A stretch of DNA of 64,000 nt from Nemertoderma westbladi (GCA_032718475.1 JAUCBJ010000684.1:1-64000), one strand, 5' to 3'. Positions 33,101-43,998 are shown, counted from the stretch's first letter. The notes: generated by a model from the sequence alone, not told the origin. A program made the numbers and translations.

Positions 33101-36100
33101 TGCCTCTGATTGGTTACTTTGGGTATAATAAATATGCAGTAAATGTGAGTCGCACCTTATTTTTTTTATCAAATGACTTATGACTTATGTTACCAATGGA
33201 GCCAGGAGCCATTCATTTTGACATTCTGACTAAGCGACTTACCAGTGGAGCACGGGCCTAATGATGCATTTCATAAAATATCTTCAGAACGACAAAGGGT
33301 TTAATTAGTTAATGTAAATTAAAAGGGTTATTTTGAATTGAATTGTATATGAATACTACTTAAGTGGTGTAACAGATGGTGGGACCATTTAGTTTGATTA
33401 CCAGGTAAAAAATTTTTGGAAATGTGTTACATACCCATCCAAGACTGAATTCACTGTAATAAACAGGGTGGCTGTGAATTTTCCCTCGTTACATAGGTTA
33501 GTTAGGTTCCACCTTGGTGTAATGGTTGCATTGAATTCCAATCTATCTGGAGGTCGTGGGTTCGATCCCTGCATGTGGGCCAAGGCAGTTTTCGATTCAG
33601 CACGAATGGTTTGAAGGGGCTAACCAGGGGGCATCTATGCCTTGCATCCAAATGTTAGCTCTAACGGTCAAAGAAAACTTTATTTCTATACTTTTTTACA
33701 AGTGTTGAAAAGTATCTTAAACTAATTGGTAATATTGTGTAAAAAATATATAAATGTTGATAATAATTTAACAAACTAATTGCAGCTATTAAACTAGATA
33801 TGAACCTTGTAATTCCGGTAAAATTCCGGCCGGAATTGACCCCATTCCGGCAATTCCGGCCGGAACCGGAATCGGGCAAAAACCGCCGGAATTCCGGGAC
33901 ATCCCTAATAATGAACCACAGTAAAGGTACAATATACAATAATATATGATATTATCGAAACAAACAAAATTATTAATAATATAGTATATTATATTTTATT
34001 TATTGAAATATATAATGCTTAAAAGCAATTTTTTAATTTATACATAAGTTGTAATAATCCGTTAGACTGTCGCACAGCAAATAGGTAGATCGTTCCAGAT
34101 TACTGGGGCTAGAGAGTAAATAGATTGAGTTCGGAATTTTAGCCCATTCACATGGAAAGCATCCCCATGGGGGGGGGGGGGGGCTTATTTTACGGATATA
34201 CTTAAGGAGAGGTTGGCTGCTTGAGAGACGGATACGAAATTGTATGGTTAACTGTGTCTTTGATATCTATCGAGAGTAGAAAAAATTGTTATTTTTTTAT
34301 TTATATAGATATGATTGAAACATTTTTTAAGCATAAGTTTGCTATATGTTTAAATACATGCTGCATATAAATACAATGCAGCTTTTATCGATTGTTCTAG
34401 AACATGAAATTGTTTAATTAAAAGTTAACATGTTCTAGAACATATTAAGATATAATACCAAGAAATTTCAAGTTTTTATCACGAGCGAATGAATGCTACA
34501 ATACCAACGAGTGGAAAAGTCAACACGCGAGGGCAGGATATCTGAATTTCACCCAAGAAAATCAGTGGAAAATCTTGTTTTCCGTTACGTTTTTATTTCG
34601 AGTATGAAGTTTTATTTTAAAAAATAATCACCAGCGTTATATATCACTATATCCTTTAATTTATTAGCTGTAGAACCTCAGAAAACTCGACATCCTCAAT
34701 GAAATTGTCGAGCACGTCTATATCGCCAAGAAGGATATTACTATTGGGTTATTTTTAGGCTAATTGTTACTATTAATTACTTCATTGACAGTTAAAGACC
34801 GACAATTTTTCGCGGGAGGTTTAAATTGATATGCGTTTTAGTCGGAATATTTATTTAACGTTTTTGTGCCACTCATAATGGCATTTTTAATCAAATTGTT
34901 TGAAATTTTCAGTGAATGGTCTTGACATGTTGACCAATAAAATATATTGACAGAATTTTAAAATTTGGAGTTAAGTTGTGTTTTGGACCGACAATTTGAA
35001 AAATTAAAAAAATATACTTTTTGGTCAGATAAAATAATCAAAATTATGTCTTTAGAAATGTTTTATTGGTCAATATCTCTAAGACCAGTAGACCATTCAC
35101 TGAAACTGAAATTTTCCGTGAAAATCATACGAACGAACCAATAGATAACATATAAATGTTTCATTTTAATGCATATATTATATTTGTGTCTCGTAACAGA
35201 GCCTCATGCTGCGCGAAGGCCACACGAACGTGTAACCTCTGAGAATTATTGTAGCCTATCAAGTATAAATTGTAAAGACCCCCTTTTATTAATAATTCAT
35301 AAATTTATATAATTTAACTATTTTACGACGGTCGAAGGATTTATTTTAAGGTGTACAAGGTAGTGGGTGTGGCAGGAAAGTGCGATCTGTTTGTGCAACT
35401 TAGTTAGTAATTACGGGGAGCAGTTAAACATGATATTATTTCTTTATAAAGACCTGTAGTACCACGATGTGGTCGACAGGTGGCTGGGTGGATGTCATTT
35501 AGATTCTAGTCTCGGTTAATATAATTTGTTTTTTCCATTTTGTTTAATAAAACGATATGGTTAACCGTGTCAAATTGTGTTTTTTGCTTACTTTTTTTTA
35601 TCCAATAATAAAATATATTCATTTTTAGATAATTATCATGAAAATTAGTGAAAAAGGTTAGATTAATTCACTCACTTTAAAAATATTTGTGAGAAAAAAT
35701 GGATTTTCAAATAAAAAGTCTCACATTAATAATTTATTTCTAACTGAGTAATAAATTATATCTATTGTAGTTCCCTACCTTCCAGGGTTGTTATTAATTG
35801 ATTATTATTAATTAATATTAACAGATCACGGAACTGAAGGAAGCGTTTCTGCGCGGTAAGATCTGCGGTAAGGAAGTGAGTAAATACGACGTCCACGTCG
35901 TGTGCGGAGCCCTCAAGGACTTCCTGCGAAACCTGAACGAACCGCTGGTAACGTACGCGCTGCACCCCGCGTTCCTGGACGCCGGTTCCTCCGGCAACCG
36001 GTCGGACGCGGAGCGGCTGGTCAACCAACTCCCCCCGGCGAACCGACACACACTAGCCATGCTGATGCTGCACTTCCAGCAGATCGCCGACGTCCCCGAG

Positions 36101-36487
36101 ATCAAGATGGGCGTGTCAAACCTCGCCAAGACGTTCGGGCCAACGATAATAGGTTACCGCGACAACCGGGACATGTTGAACGTGACCATGCGACAGCAAC
36201 CCGTTCTGGAACTCCTCATGGGTCTGGGCCCCGGGTTCTGGGCGGGTCTGCTGAAGGGCGAGGAGGGCGGTACGGGCGATTACTACGGGACGCCCCGGAC
36301 GCCCGAGCAGTTGGGTCCGGTGTCCGACAGTATGCTCGGACCGGTGACCCGCTCCGGGGTGAAGAAGACCCCCTCGGCCAGCGGGAGGGCTAAACATTTC
36401 CTCGGTTTTACTCCCAAGAGTTCCCACGGGACCGGGAAGTCGGCTCGAATTAATAAGGACCATTACGAGAACCCGACATTGAGGTAG
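25995..36487 (+). CDS. RACGAP1: RACGAP1 (MgcRacGAP/CYK-4), Rho-family GTPase-activating protein
   Basis: Two coding exons (25995-27113 and 35825-36487) give 593 residues, close to human RACGAP1 (632). N-terminal coiled coil is about 50-120. A Ser/Thr and basic linker leads to a C1 zinc domain with ligands H268, C281, C284, C297, C300, H305, C308, C318 (HEFVSKTVMRPDTCAVC). The RhoGAP domain starts near 342 with the arginine finger R366 in AGLYRECG, then ITELKEAFL, LKDFLRNLNEPL and NLAKTFGPTII. The tail has TPRTPEQLGPV, as in vertebrates. With a kinesin-6 partner this protein forms centralspindlin, which organises the spindle midzone and controls RhoA/Rac at the cleavage furrow. The single 8.7-kb intron falls seven codons after the catalytic arginine and is about two thirds transposon DNA. 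The start is the first ATG of the open frame; a second Met lies three codons on. Confidence 0.95.
27114..27903. other. RACGAP1 intron, 5' part
   Basis: Intronic DNA with a broken C tract (27359-27398) and two perfect AT-rich hairpins (27691-27820) before the foldback element. Confidence 0.7.
27691..27820. repeat. two adjacent perfect hairpins
   Basis: 27691-27751 is a perfect palindrome with 30-bp arms and one central base (arm starts TTTTCATATGATTAGCATTA). 27764-27820 is another with 28-bp arms and one central base (arm starts AATAATAACACCCATTG). They are unrelated in sequence and only 12 bases apart. Confidence 0.9.
28150..30290 (+). repeat. left arm, 53-bp tandem units
   Basis: Unit GGATCCGGGACGGGGTGTAA / AACGCGGATTCAAGTTTATT / ACCAAGTTTTATT, spaced 53 bases, with a second variant (GGGTTAATTACAAAGTGTTTC) interspersed. 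Older diverged units lie between 27940 and 28150. Confidence 0.95.
30291..30904. other. unique centre of the foldback element
   Basis: About 600 bp without repeat units. The only open frame (64 codons, minus) has no recognisable motif. Nothing like a transposase. Confidence 0.6.
30905..31745 (-). repeat. right arm, 53-bp tandem units, inverted
   Basis: Same unit as the left arm but reversed, and homogenised to a different variant (GTGTTTTACACTCCATTCCG / GATCCAATAAAACTTGG / TAATTAACG). The two arms therefore diverged before each expanded. Confidence 0.93.
32935..33261. mobile_element. Harbinger-like MITE, 321 bp
   Basis: Inverted ends GGCCCGTGCTCCACTGGTAA (32938) and its complement (ending 33258), flanked by TAA on both sides, as expected of PIF/Harbinger elements. 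Nested inside the hAT-like element. Confidence 0.8.
33508..33661 (+). mobile_element. tRNA-derived SINE
   Basis: tRNA-like head with an A-box-like TTGGTGTAATGGTTG and a clear B box GGTTCGATCC (33559-33568), then a non-tRNA body ending CCTTGCATCC...GTTAGCTC. A second copy, reversed, is at 41551-41697. Both share head and tail, which defines a family. Confidence 0.75.
33916..35824. other. RACGAP1 intron, 3' part
   Basis: AT-rich intron DNA with a G tract (34169-34183), TGTTCTAGAACA palindromes near 34398 and 34430, and the inverted repeat at 34905-35125. Ends with a T/A-rich tract and ACAG acceptor before 35825. Confidence 0.6.
34905..35125. repeat. imperfect inverted repeat
   Basis: GAAATTTTCAGTGAATGGTC and GACCAATAAAA on the left face TTTTATTGGTC and AGACCATTCACTG on the right, about 140 bp apart. 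It could be a decayed foldback element. Confidence 0.6.
35825..36487 (+). CDS. RACGAP1: RACGAP1 coding exon 2 (terminal)
   Basis: 220 codons plus TAG. Continues the RhoGAP domain in phase 0 (ITELKEAFLRGK) through NLAKTFGPTI to the C-terminal tail. It is much more GC-rich than the flanking introns, as exon 1 is. Confidence 0.93.
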   Translation: MTELKEAFLRGKICGKEVSKYDVHVVCGALKDFLRNLNEPLVTYALHPAFLDAGSSGNRSDAERLVNQLPPANRHTLAMLMLHFQQIADVPEIKMGVSNLAKTFGPTIIGYRDNRDMLNVTMRQQPVLELLMGLGPGFWAGLLKGEEGGTGDYYGTPRTPEQLGPVSDSMLGPVTRSGVKKTPSASGRAKHFLGFTPKSSHGTGKSARINKDHYENPTLR

Positions 36488-36702
36488 ATAGTTGATATTA
36501 TTGTGAACGTTTTATGTTCTAGAACGGAGATGGTTGACATTATTGTGAACGTTTTATGTTCTAGAACGACCTGTTTTTGGCAAGTGAATTAATATGTTAC
36601 CGGATGATCAGGTGTCAGGCAATAGGATGAAAGGAAGGAATTACAGTAATCTGGATAGTATTTACAGCGTTTCTCACTAAATGTTAACTTATTATACATC
36701 TA
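36488..36702 (+). other. RACGAP1 3' UTR start with duplicated TTCTAGAA palindrome
   Basis: A segment of about 40 bp ending GTTTTATGTTCTAGAACG occurs twice in tandem. TTCTAGAA matches the core of a heat-shock-element-like inverted repeat. No AATAAA or ATTAAA lies between the stop and the next array. Confidence 0.5.
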
Positions 36703-37871
36703 TTTGTGGCTCAGTCCGTAGTTATGGGTTTGTGGCTCAGTCCGTAGTTAGGGGTTTGTGGCTCAGTCCGTAGTTATGGGTTTGTGGCTCAGTCCGTAGT
36801 TAGGGGTTTGTGGCTCAGTCCGTAGTTAAGGGGTTTGTGGCTCAGTCCGTAGTTAGGGGTTTGTGGCTCAGTCCGTAGTTAGGGGTTTGTGGCTCAGTCC
36901 GTAGTTAAGGGGTTTGTGGCTCAGTCCGTAGTTAGGGGTTTGTGGCTCAGTCCATAGTTAGGGGTTTATGGCTCAGTCCGTAGTTAGGGGTTTGTGGCTC
37001 AGTCCGTAGTTAGGGGTTTATGGCTCAGTCCGTAGTTAGGGGTTTGTGGCTCAGTCCGTAGTTATGGGTTTGTGGCTCAGTCCGTAGTTAGGGGTTTGTG
37101 GCTCAGCCCTAGTTAGAGGTTTGTGGCTCAGTCCGTAGTTAGGGGTTTGTGGCTCAGTCCGTAGTTAGGGGTTTGTGGCTCAGTCCGTAGTTAGGGGTTT
37201 GTGGCTCAGTCCGTAGTTAGGAGTTTGTGGCTCAGTCCGTAGTTAGGGGTTTGTGGCTCAGTCCGTAGTTAGGGGTTTGTGGCTCAGTCCGTAGTTAGGG
37301 GTTTGTGGCTCAGTCCGTAGTTAGGGGTTTGTGGCTCAGTCCGTAGTTAGGAGTTTGTGGCTCAGTCCGTAGTTAGGGGTTTGTGGCTCAGTCCGTAGTT
37401 AGGGGTTTGTGGCTCAGTCCGTAGTTAGGGGTTTGTGGCTCAGTCCGTAGTTAGGGGTTTGTGGCTCAGTCCGTAGTTAGGGGTTTGTGGCTCAGTCCGT
37501 AGTTAGGGGTTTGTGGCTCAGTCCGTAGTTAGGGGTTTGTGGCTCAGTCCGTAGTTAGGGGTTTGTGGCTCAGTCCGTAGTTAGGGGTTTGTGGCTCAGT
37601 CCGTAGTTAGGGGTTTGTGGCTCAGTCCGTAGTTAGGGGTTTGTGGCTCAGCCCTAGTTAGAGGTTTGTGGCTCAGTCCGTAGTTAGGGGTTTGTGGCTC
37701 AGTCCGTAGTTAGGGGTTTGTGGCTCAGTCCGTAGTTAGGGGTTTGTGGCTCAGTCCGTAGTTAGGGGTTTGTGGCTCAGTCCGTAGTTAGGGGTTTGTG
37801 GCTCAGTCCGTAGTTAGGGGTTTGTGGCTCAGTCCGTAGTTAGGGGTTTGTGGCTCAGTCCGTAGTTAGGA
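36703..37871. repeat. 26-bp minisatellite, about 45 units
   Basis: Unit GGCTCAGTCCGTAGTTAGGG plus GTTTGT at 26-base spacing, very homogeneous, with few variants (TTATGGG, TTAAGGGG, and CAGCCCTAG twice). Each unit contains one TTAGGG. Probably within or just after the RACGAP1 3' UTR. Confidence 0.95.
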
Positions 37872-38095
37872 AGTTTCCGTGTTTTCATTACTAGTAGGGA
37901 AAGGAACGTTTGCATTCTCTTTTAGGTGATTGACATACGTTGCAGCCTAGTTTTTATAAAACGAAACTTTTAATAGGTCTAATATTGTGACGAGGTTATT
38001 TCCCGCTCACAATTGGGCTCAATTATTAGTTAGGGTTGGATTTATTTTCCAACTTCAAATTATTCTTTTAATTATTCCAACATGATTTCGCATTC

Positions 38096-40345
38096 GTATT
38101 GGCTGTACTAATTTGGCCCCCATTACACCCCTTTCATCCCATTGGCTGTACCAGTTTGCCGCCCATTACACCCTTTCAACCCATTGGCTGTACCAGTTTG
38201 GCCCCCATTACACCCTTTCATTCTATTGGCTGTACCAGTTTGGTCCCCATTACACCCCTTTCATCCCATTGGCTGTACCAGTTTGCCGCCCATTACTCCC
38301 TTTCAACCCATTGGCTGAACCAGTTTGGCCCCCATTACACCCTTTCATCCCATTGGCTGTACCAGTTTGGCCCCCATTACACCCTTTCATCCCATTGGCT
38401 GTACCAGTTTGGCCCCCATTACACCCTTTCATCCCATTGGCTGTACCAGTTTGCCGCCCATTACACCCTTTCATCCTATTGGCTGTACCAGTTTGGCCTC
38501 CATTACACCCTTTCATCCCATTGGCTGTACCAGTTTGGCCCCCATTACACCCTTTCATCCCATTGGATGTACCAGTTTGGCCTCCATTACACCCTTTCAT
38601 CCCATTGGCTGTACCAGTTTGGCCTCCATTACACCCTTTCATCCTATTGGCTGTACCAGTTTGGCCTCCATTACACCCTTTCATCTCATTGGATGTACCA
38701 GTTTGGCCCCCATTACACCCTTTCATCCCATTGGCTGTACCAGTTTGGCCTCCATTACACCCTTTCATCCCATTGGCTGTACCAGTTTGCCGCCCATTAC
38801 ACCCTTTCATCCCATTGGCTGTACCAGTTTGGCCTCCATTACACCCTTTCATCCTATTGGCTGTACCAGTTTGGCCTCCATTACACCCTTTCATCTCATT
38901 GGATGTACCAGTTTGGCACCCATTACACCCTTTCATCCCATTGGCTGTACCAGTTTGGCCCCCATTACACCCTTTCATCCCATTGGCTGTACCAGTTTGG
39001 CCCCCATTACACCCTTTCATCCCATTGGCTGTACCAGTTTGGCCCCCATTACACCCTTTCATCCCATTGGCTGTACCAGTTTGGCCCCCATTACACCCTT
39101 TCATCCCATTGGCTGTACCAGTTTGGCCCCCATTACACCTTTTCATCCCATTGGCTGAACCAGTTTGGCCTCCATTACACCCATTCATCCCATTGGCTGT
39201 ACCAGTTTGGCCCCCATTACACCCTTTCATCTCATTGGATGTACCAGTTTGGCCCCCCATTACACCCTTTCATCCTATTGGCTCTACCAGTTTGGCCTCC
39301 ATTACACCCTTTCATCCCATTGGCTTTACCAGTTTGGCCCCCATTACACCCCTTTCATCCCATTGGCTGTACCAGTTTGCCGCCCATTACACCCTTTCAA
39401 CCCATTGGCTGAACCAGTTTGGCCCCCATTGCACCTTGTCATCCTATTGGCTGTACCAGTTTGGCCCCCATTACACCCTTTCATCCCATTGGATGTACCA
39501 GTTTGGCCCCCATTACACCCTTTCATCCCATTGGCTGTACCAGTTTGGCCTCCATTACACCCTTTCATCCTATTGGCTGTACCAGTTTGGCCTCCATTAC
39601 ACCCTTTCATCTCATTGGATGTACCAGTTTGGCCCCCATTACACCCTTTCATCCCATTGGCTGTACCAGTTTGCCGCCCATTACACCCTTTCATCCCATT
39701 GGCTGTACCAGTTTGGCCTCCATTACACCCTTTCATCCTATTGGCTGTACCAGTTTGGCCTCCATTACACCCTTTCATCTCATTGGATGTACCAGTTTGG
39801 CCCCCATTACACCCTTTCATCCCATTGGCTGTACCAGTTTGGCCTCCATTACACCCTTTCATCCTATTGGCTGTACCAGTTTGGCCCCCATTACACCCTT
39901 TCATCCCATTGGCTGTACCAGTTTGGCCCCCATTACACCCTTTCATCCCATTGGCTGTACCAGTTTGGCCCCCATTACACCCCTTTCATCCTATTGGCTG
40001 TACCAGTTTGGCCTCCATTACACTCTTTCATTCCATTGGCTGTACCAGTTTGGCCTCCATTACACCCTTTCATCCTATTGGCTGTACCAGTTTGGCCCCC
40101 ATGACACCCTTTCATCCCATTGGCTGTACCAGTTTGGCCCCCATTACACCCTTTCATCCCATTGGCTGTACCAGTTTGGCCTCCATTACACCCTTTCATC
40201 CCATTGGCTGTACCAGTTTGCCGCCCAATACACCCTTTCATCCTATTGGCTGTACCAGTTTGGCCCCCATTACACCCCTTTCATCCTATTGGCTGTACCA
40301 GTTTGGCCTCCATTACACACTTTCATCCTATTGGCTGACCACCTC
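38096..40345. repeat. 42-bp minisatellite, about 53 units, one CCAAT box per unit
   Basis: Unit CCCATTGGCTGTACCAGTTT / GGCCCCCATTACACCCTTTC / AT. Because 42 is a multiple of three and stops are absent, several frames stay open for 200-660 codons on both strands; none looks like a real protein. ATTGG with its flanks (CAGCCAATGGG on the minus strand) is a good NF-Y-type CCAAT box repeated every 42 bp. Confidence 0.95.
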
Positions 40346-41550
40346 CCAACTCGTCTCTAATACGTTCAGTTTTGTATTTAAATTTAATTTCCTCTTTTTT
40401 TAGTGAAATATTATACCGCGCGGTATATTTTATTCTTATTTAAGTTATTCGATTTTATTAAACTAACTAACTGTACAAACAAGACGTTTATTTAGTGTCA
40501 TACTTTGTATGAAACACAGAAAGTGAATGAACAGCTATGCAATTTAGGCGAACCTGCACGCTATTTATATAAAAATATGCAATATTTTTTAGAATAAACT
40601 TGAGAATGTTGACTGTTGAGCCAATGGAGTTGTCTAGTCTAGTATTTAGAAAAACATGCAATTTGGTTTTAGTGTATTAAAGGGTTTATTTATCCAATAT
40701 TTAATATTGTCAATAAATAATAAAAAACATCCCACAAAGACAGATTAAACGATATCAGCTCTATACCTTTACATATTATATGTAAAGGCATCATATGCAG
40801 CATATCAGCAAAGCAATCATATGCTATATATTTACATCCTTATTACATAATATTGTGCGACTAAACCATATTGCCCGTCTACAATGATTCAACTTGCTTT
40901 GTTGCTAACTTAGCAGGCGGGACCTTTCTCAATAATTTGTTTAAAATGATCGTTTTGGAATTTTATAATTTATTACCTATTATTTTGTGTTCACGTAATT
41001 TTTGCATGCTGTGTCTTTATGTTTATTTATACTTTCTGTGTCAGAGTCATTTATATTATTATCCATCATTTACTTTATACTTATTTTACAATGTTAAAGT
41101 TATTTCCCCTGTGGTTTCTGGTTTATTATCCAGTTTATAATATAAAACTGAAAAATCTTGTTCTCTTTCGCAAATATTAACTTTAATAATGAACAAAAAT
41201 CTAAGACCGGACGTGAACCGGAATTTCATTTGTTAAGAGTTTCATGATCCAAGCGTTATCAATGAATTAAATAGAGAAGATTCTGTAACTGTATTCGTAA
41301 ATTTAATTATTTTAAGGATAGTATCGATCTACAACCCAACTGGTAATTGTTTACCTTTGGCGGCAGGGAGGTTGTAGGGATGTTGGGGATGTCTTATTAT
41401 TGACATCAGTGGATGCGGATTTCTAGTAAATAATGTTCACTACTGCATGTTTGAAGGTAAATAGTAATAAAGGTTTTCTTAGGCCTTTAGGCCAGGGATT
41501 GCGCAGACAGACTTACGACTTCTTTCCAGTGTGTTCCCACCAGAACTATG
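40346..41550. other. AT-rich spacer between RACGAP1 and RyR
   Basis: The first AATAAA after RACGAP1 that I could find lies near 40593. No gene supported. Short hydrophobic open frames around 40871-41140 look random. Confidence 0.5.
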
Positions 41551-41697
41551 GGACTCATTTAGCTACCGTTTAAGGATGCAAGGTTATAATTATCACTTTT
41601 AAATCATTAATGCTGCATCAAAAACGAACCCTGGTCTCCATGTGAGGATCGAACCCACGACCTCCAACGAAATTAACTACAATACCAAGGTGGGACT
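41551..41697 (-). mobile_element. tRNA-derived SINE, second copy
   Basis: Reverse orientation. The B box is visible as GGATCGAACCC (41646-41656), the head CCAAGGTGGGA pairs with CCTTGG of the first copy, and the conserved tail AGCTACCGTTTAAGGATGCA matches that of 33508-33661. Confidence 0.75.
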
Positions 41698-41731
41698 TGG
41701 CAAAGTGACAATATATACAATAGAAATTGCT

Positions 41732-41975
41732 TAAATGTTACACCCCTTATGAAGAATATCAGGTTTTCACTTTTCGGGCGACTTTTTATTGGGCTTTTAT
41801 ATGAAAAATGTGCATTTTTTAAAGTGTGTTATAGCGCTTATTTCTTTCTTATAACCTGGGCAGATAGTAACTCGTGCAGATAGTAATTCGTTTATTGTTT
41901 TGGTTAGATTCAGCCCTTCTGTAACCTGTGTTTTTAGTGAAAACCTGGTCTTCTTCAGATGGGGTGTAGCATTTA
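41732..41975. mobile_element. MITE with GAAGAA..CAGGTTTTCAC ends
   Basis: Inverted ends TAAATG(T/C)TACACCCC..T.TGAAGAA and CAGGTTTTCACT on both sides. The interior has TTATAGCGCTTATTTC and the GTTTATTGTTTTGGTTAGA motif. Pieces of the same element recur, rearranged, at 43371-43900. Confidence 0.65.
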
Positions 41976-42244
41976 CTTACATCCGCATGACAGGAGCGCG
42001 TTGTGGTTGGGGAATACGGACATTGGCCACATCCCTAGTAAATTGTGATTGTGCAACGTGGTTGCGAGCAGCAGTTCGACAAGATTATTATTTATAAAGA
42101 AAGACCTTTACCGCCATGAGGTGGACAGGTGGTCTATAAAGTATTAGAAATCACGGTCAAACTATCTATCATGTTATCATATATGTTAGAAAAATTAAGA
42201 GGTTTGGGTCACTAAATTTAGAAACTACCACATATGTGCAGATA

Positions 42245-42470
42245 GGGGGGGAAACTGTACGCAATAAAAATTCATCCCTCTCCAGGGGAAATTCGACGCA
42301 AATAACAGCTGATTATTCTCAAAAATAAAACTGTAACCTGTTCTATTGTGTTTAGTTTATTGTTTTGGTTAAATTTACGTGCCACTGTAACCTGCTCATT
42401 TCCCTAAATTGAGAATTGAACATTGAGGCGGGATATTAATTCGCCAAGGGCAGCACCGTTCTTTAATTGG
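42245..42470. repeat. dispersed repeat, copy 1 (second copy 46320-46560)
   Basis: Shares CCTCTCCAGGGGAAA, TCGACGCAAA, CAGCTGATTA and TGTAACCTGCTC with 46320-46560, in the same order. Termini are not certain, but inverted TTCGACGCAAAG/TTTGACGCGAA motifs suggest a MITE. Confidence 0.6.
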
Positions 42471-43370
42471 CGTTTCTTGAAGCTCAGAAATTATAACGCC
42501 ATTATTTCAATTTGATATAATAGGACATCCATATGAATTAGTATAGTTATTAGAAATATTAAAGTAAATAATATGACAGGAAATTCAATCCAATGGGTGG
42601 ACCTTGAATCTATATCTTCTACACGTCACCTTGAGACTGACTGTCCCAACATTAGTACGTCTACATTAGAAGCCAGGATATTACTGGACATTGCTACTAG
42701 GAAGCTGTCTGACTGTGCCCGCCTTGTCTATATTGTAGTTTATATATTGGTCAGCCCCACGAGGAAAGACATTTATAATGACTCAGAGTATTTTTATTGG
42801 AATTTCTGAATTTGATCTATTATTTTTTTATTTACTCGAAAAATAATTTTATGTATTGATAGTTGATACTGCATTAGCAGATTAATAAATTTAATTTAGG
42901 AATACCAGGTTTATTTAATACATTATCAATACTCTGTCCCTGTCGTATTTATTATGTTTTAAAGTTTAAACAACCAAGTAATACAACCAATAATAACCAG
43001 TACCGGTACCGGTAATAATTCAAAACTTATCCTTCACCTTCTTTTCTTTGCATTTAAAAAGCTCTAAATTCAGCATTTTAGTAACCACTGCACTATATAG
43101 GGAATATACATACTGCTAATAATGGAAAACTCACTAGAATATGAACCAAAAAATGAAATCAGCAAAATCATGAAAACAATAAATCTGGAAAAATTTAAAG
43201 AAATCCAAAATATTCCGAAATATAATTTCGTATTATTTAAGAAATGCAGAATTTATTCAGAAATATCACCACGTTTAGGCCCCCCTCACACGGGGCAACT
43301 TATTTCTGCAATTTGTTTCTGAAACAGTAAAGTAGCCTGCATGGTAACGTTTGGTGGGCCCGTGTGAAGA
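42471..43370. other. spacer with a Harbinger-like end fragment
   Basis: Mostly AT-rich and featureless. At 43279-43372, GGCCCCCCTCACACGGGG and GGGCCCGTGTGA face each other and resemble Harbinger-type ends. Confidence 0.4.
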
Positions 43371-43412
43371 ATACCAGGTTTTCACCAAAAACACAGCGTT
43401 ACAGAAAGGCTG

Positions 43413-43634
43413 AATTTAACCAAAACAATAAACGAATTAGTATATGTACAGGTTATAAAACAGAAATAAGCGCTATAAAACACTTAATAAAGATAAATTA
43501 AAAAAAAATAAAAATCTTCATAATATGAAGATTTTTTATTTTTTTTTAATTTATCTTTATTAAGTGTTTTATAGCGCTTATTTCTGTTTTATAACCTGTA
43601 CATATACTAATTCGTTTATTGTTTTGGTTAAATT
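43413..43634. repeat. 222-bp near-perfect palindrome
   Basis: The arms start AATTTAACCAAAACAATAAA and mirror almost base for base about the centre CTTCATAATATGAAG. The outer part carries the ACCAAAACAATAAAC repeat on both sides. Confidence 0.9.
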
Positions 43635-43900
43635 AATAAATTAAAAAAAAATAAAAAATCTTCATAATATGAAGATTTTTTATTTTTTTTTTAATTTATT
43701 TTTATTTAATTTATTTTTATATTTTATATATTATATAAAATTCCAATAAAAAGTCGACCGAAAAATGAAATCCTTGTATTCTTCACATGGGCGACAATCG
43801 TCCCAAAAGTGAAATCCTGGTATTCTTTACATGGGCGACAATTGGCCCAAAAGTGAAATCCTGGTATTCTTCAATGGGCGGTTTGCTGAGTCTCTAAGCC
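43635..43900. repeat. second smaller palindrome and GAAATCCTGGTATTCTTCA repeats
   Basis: The centre of the first palindrome is repeated (about 43635-43705). Then two and a half copies of a roughly 52-bp unit follow (AAAAGTGAAATCCTGGTATT / CTTCACATGGGCGACAAT). Confidence 0.8.
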
Positions 43901-43998
43901 AACCTCTAATTTAGAATTCTCCATGTTTTCGAATAAGGCAGAAAAGCTTTAATAATCAAATTTATCAACTTAATCAAATTATTATAATATTAATTACC

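Larger units (their letters stand above)
32136..33915. mobile_element. non-autonomous hAT-like element, 1,764 bp
   Basis: Ends TAGGGATGTCCCGGAAT...and its complement (32144 and 33907), flanked by a perfect 8-bp direct repeat ATAATGAA (32136-32143 and 33908-33915), the target size of hAT elements. Subterminal CCGGAATTCCGGCCGG-type palindromic repeats are present at both ends. No transposase is encoded. Inside lie a Harbinger-like MITE, a tRNA-derived SINE and one copy of the ACCAAAACAATAAAC repeat. Confidence 0.88.

Noticed and set aside
35762..36463. Open frames overlapping RACGAP1 exon 2
   Set aside because: Shadow frames. The splice-phased RhoGAP frame explains the conservation.
36703..37871. 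Interstitial telomere repeat
   Set aside because: Only one TTAGGG per 26-bp unit, not the tandem hexamer, so not telomeric by origin as far as I can see.
38096..40403. Open frames of 200-660 codons on both strands
   Set aside because: They arise from a 42-bp tandem repeat whose length is divisible by three and whose unit has no stop in several frames. No signal, splice or domain evidence.
40871..41140. 89-residue hydrophobic open frame
   Set aside because: AT-rich chance frame, no motif and no neighbours.
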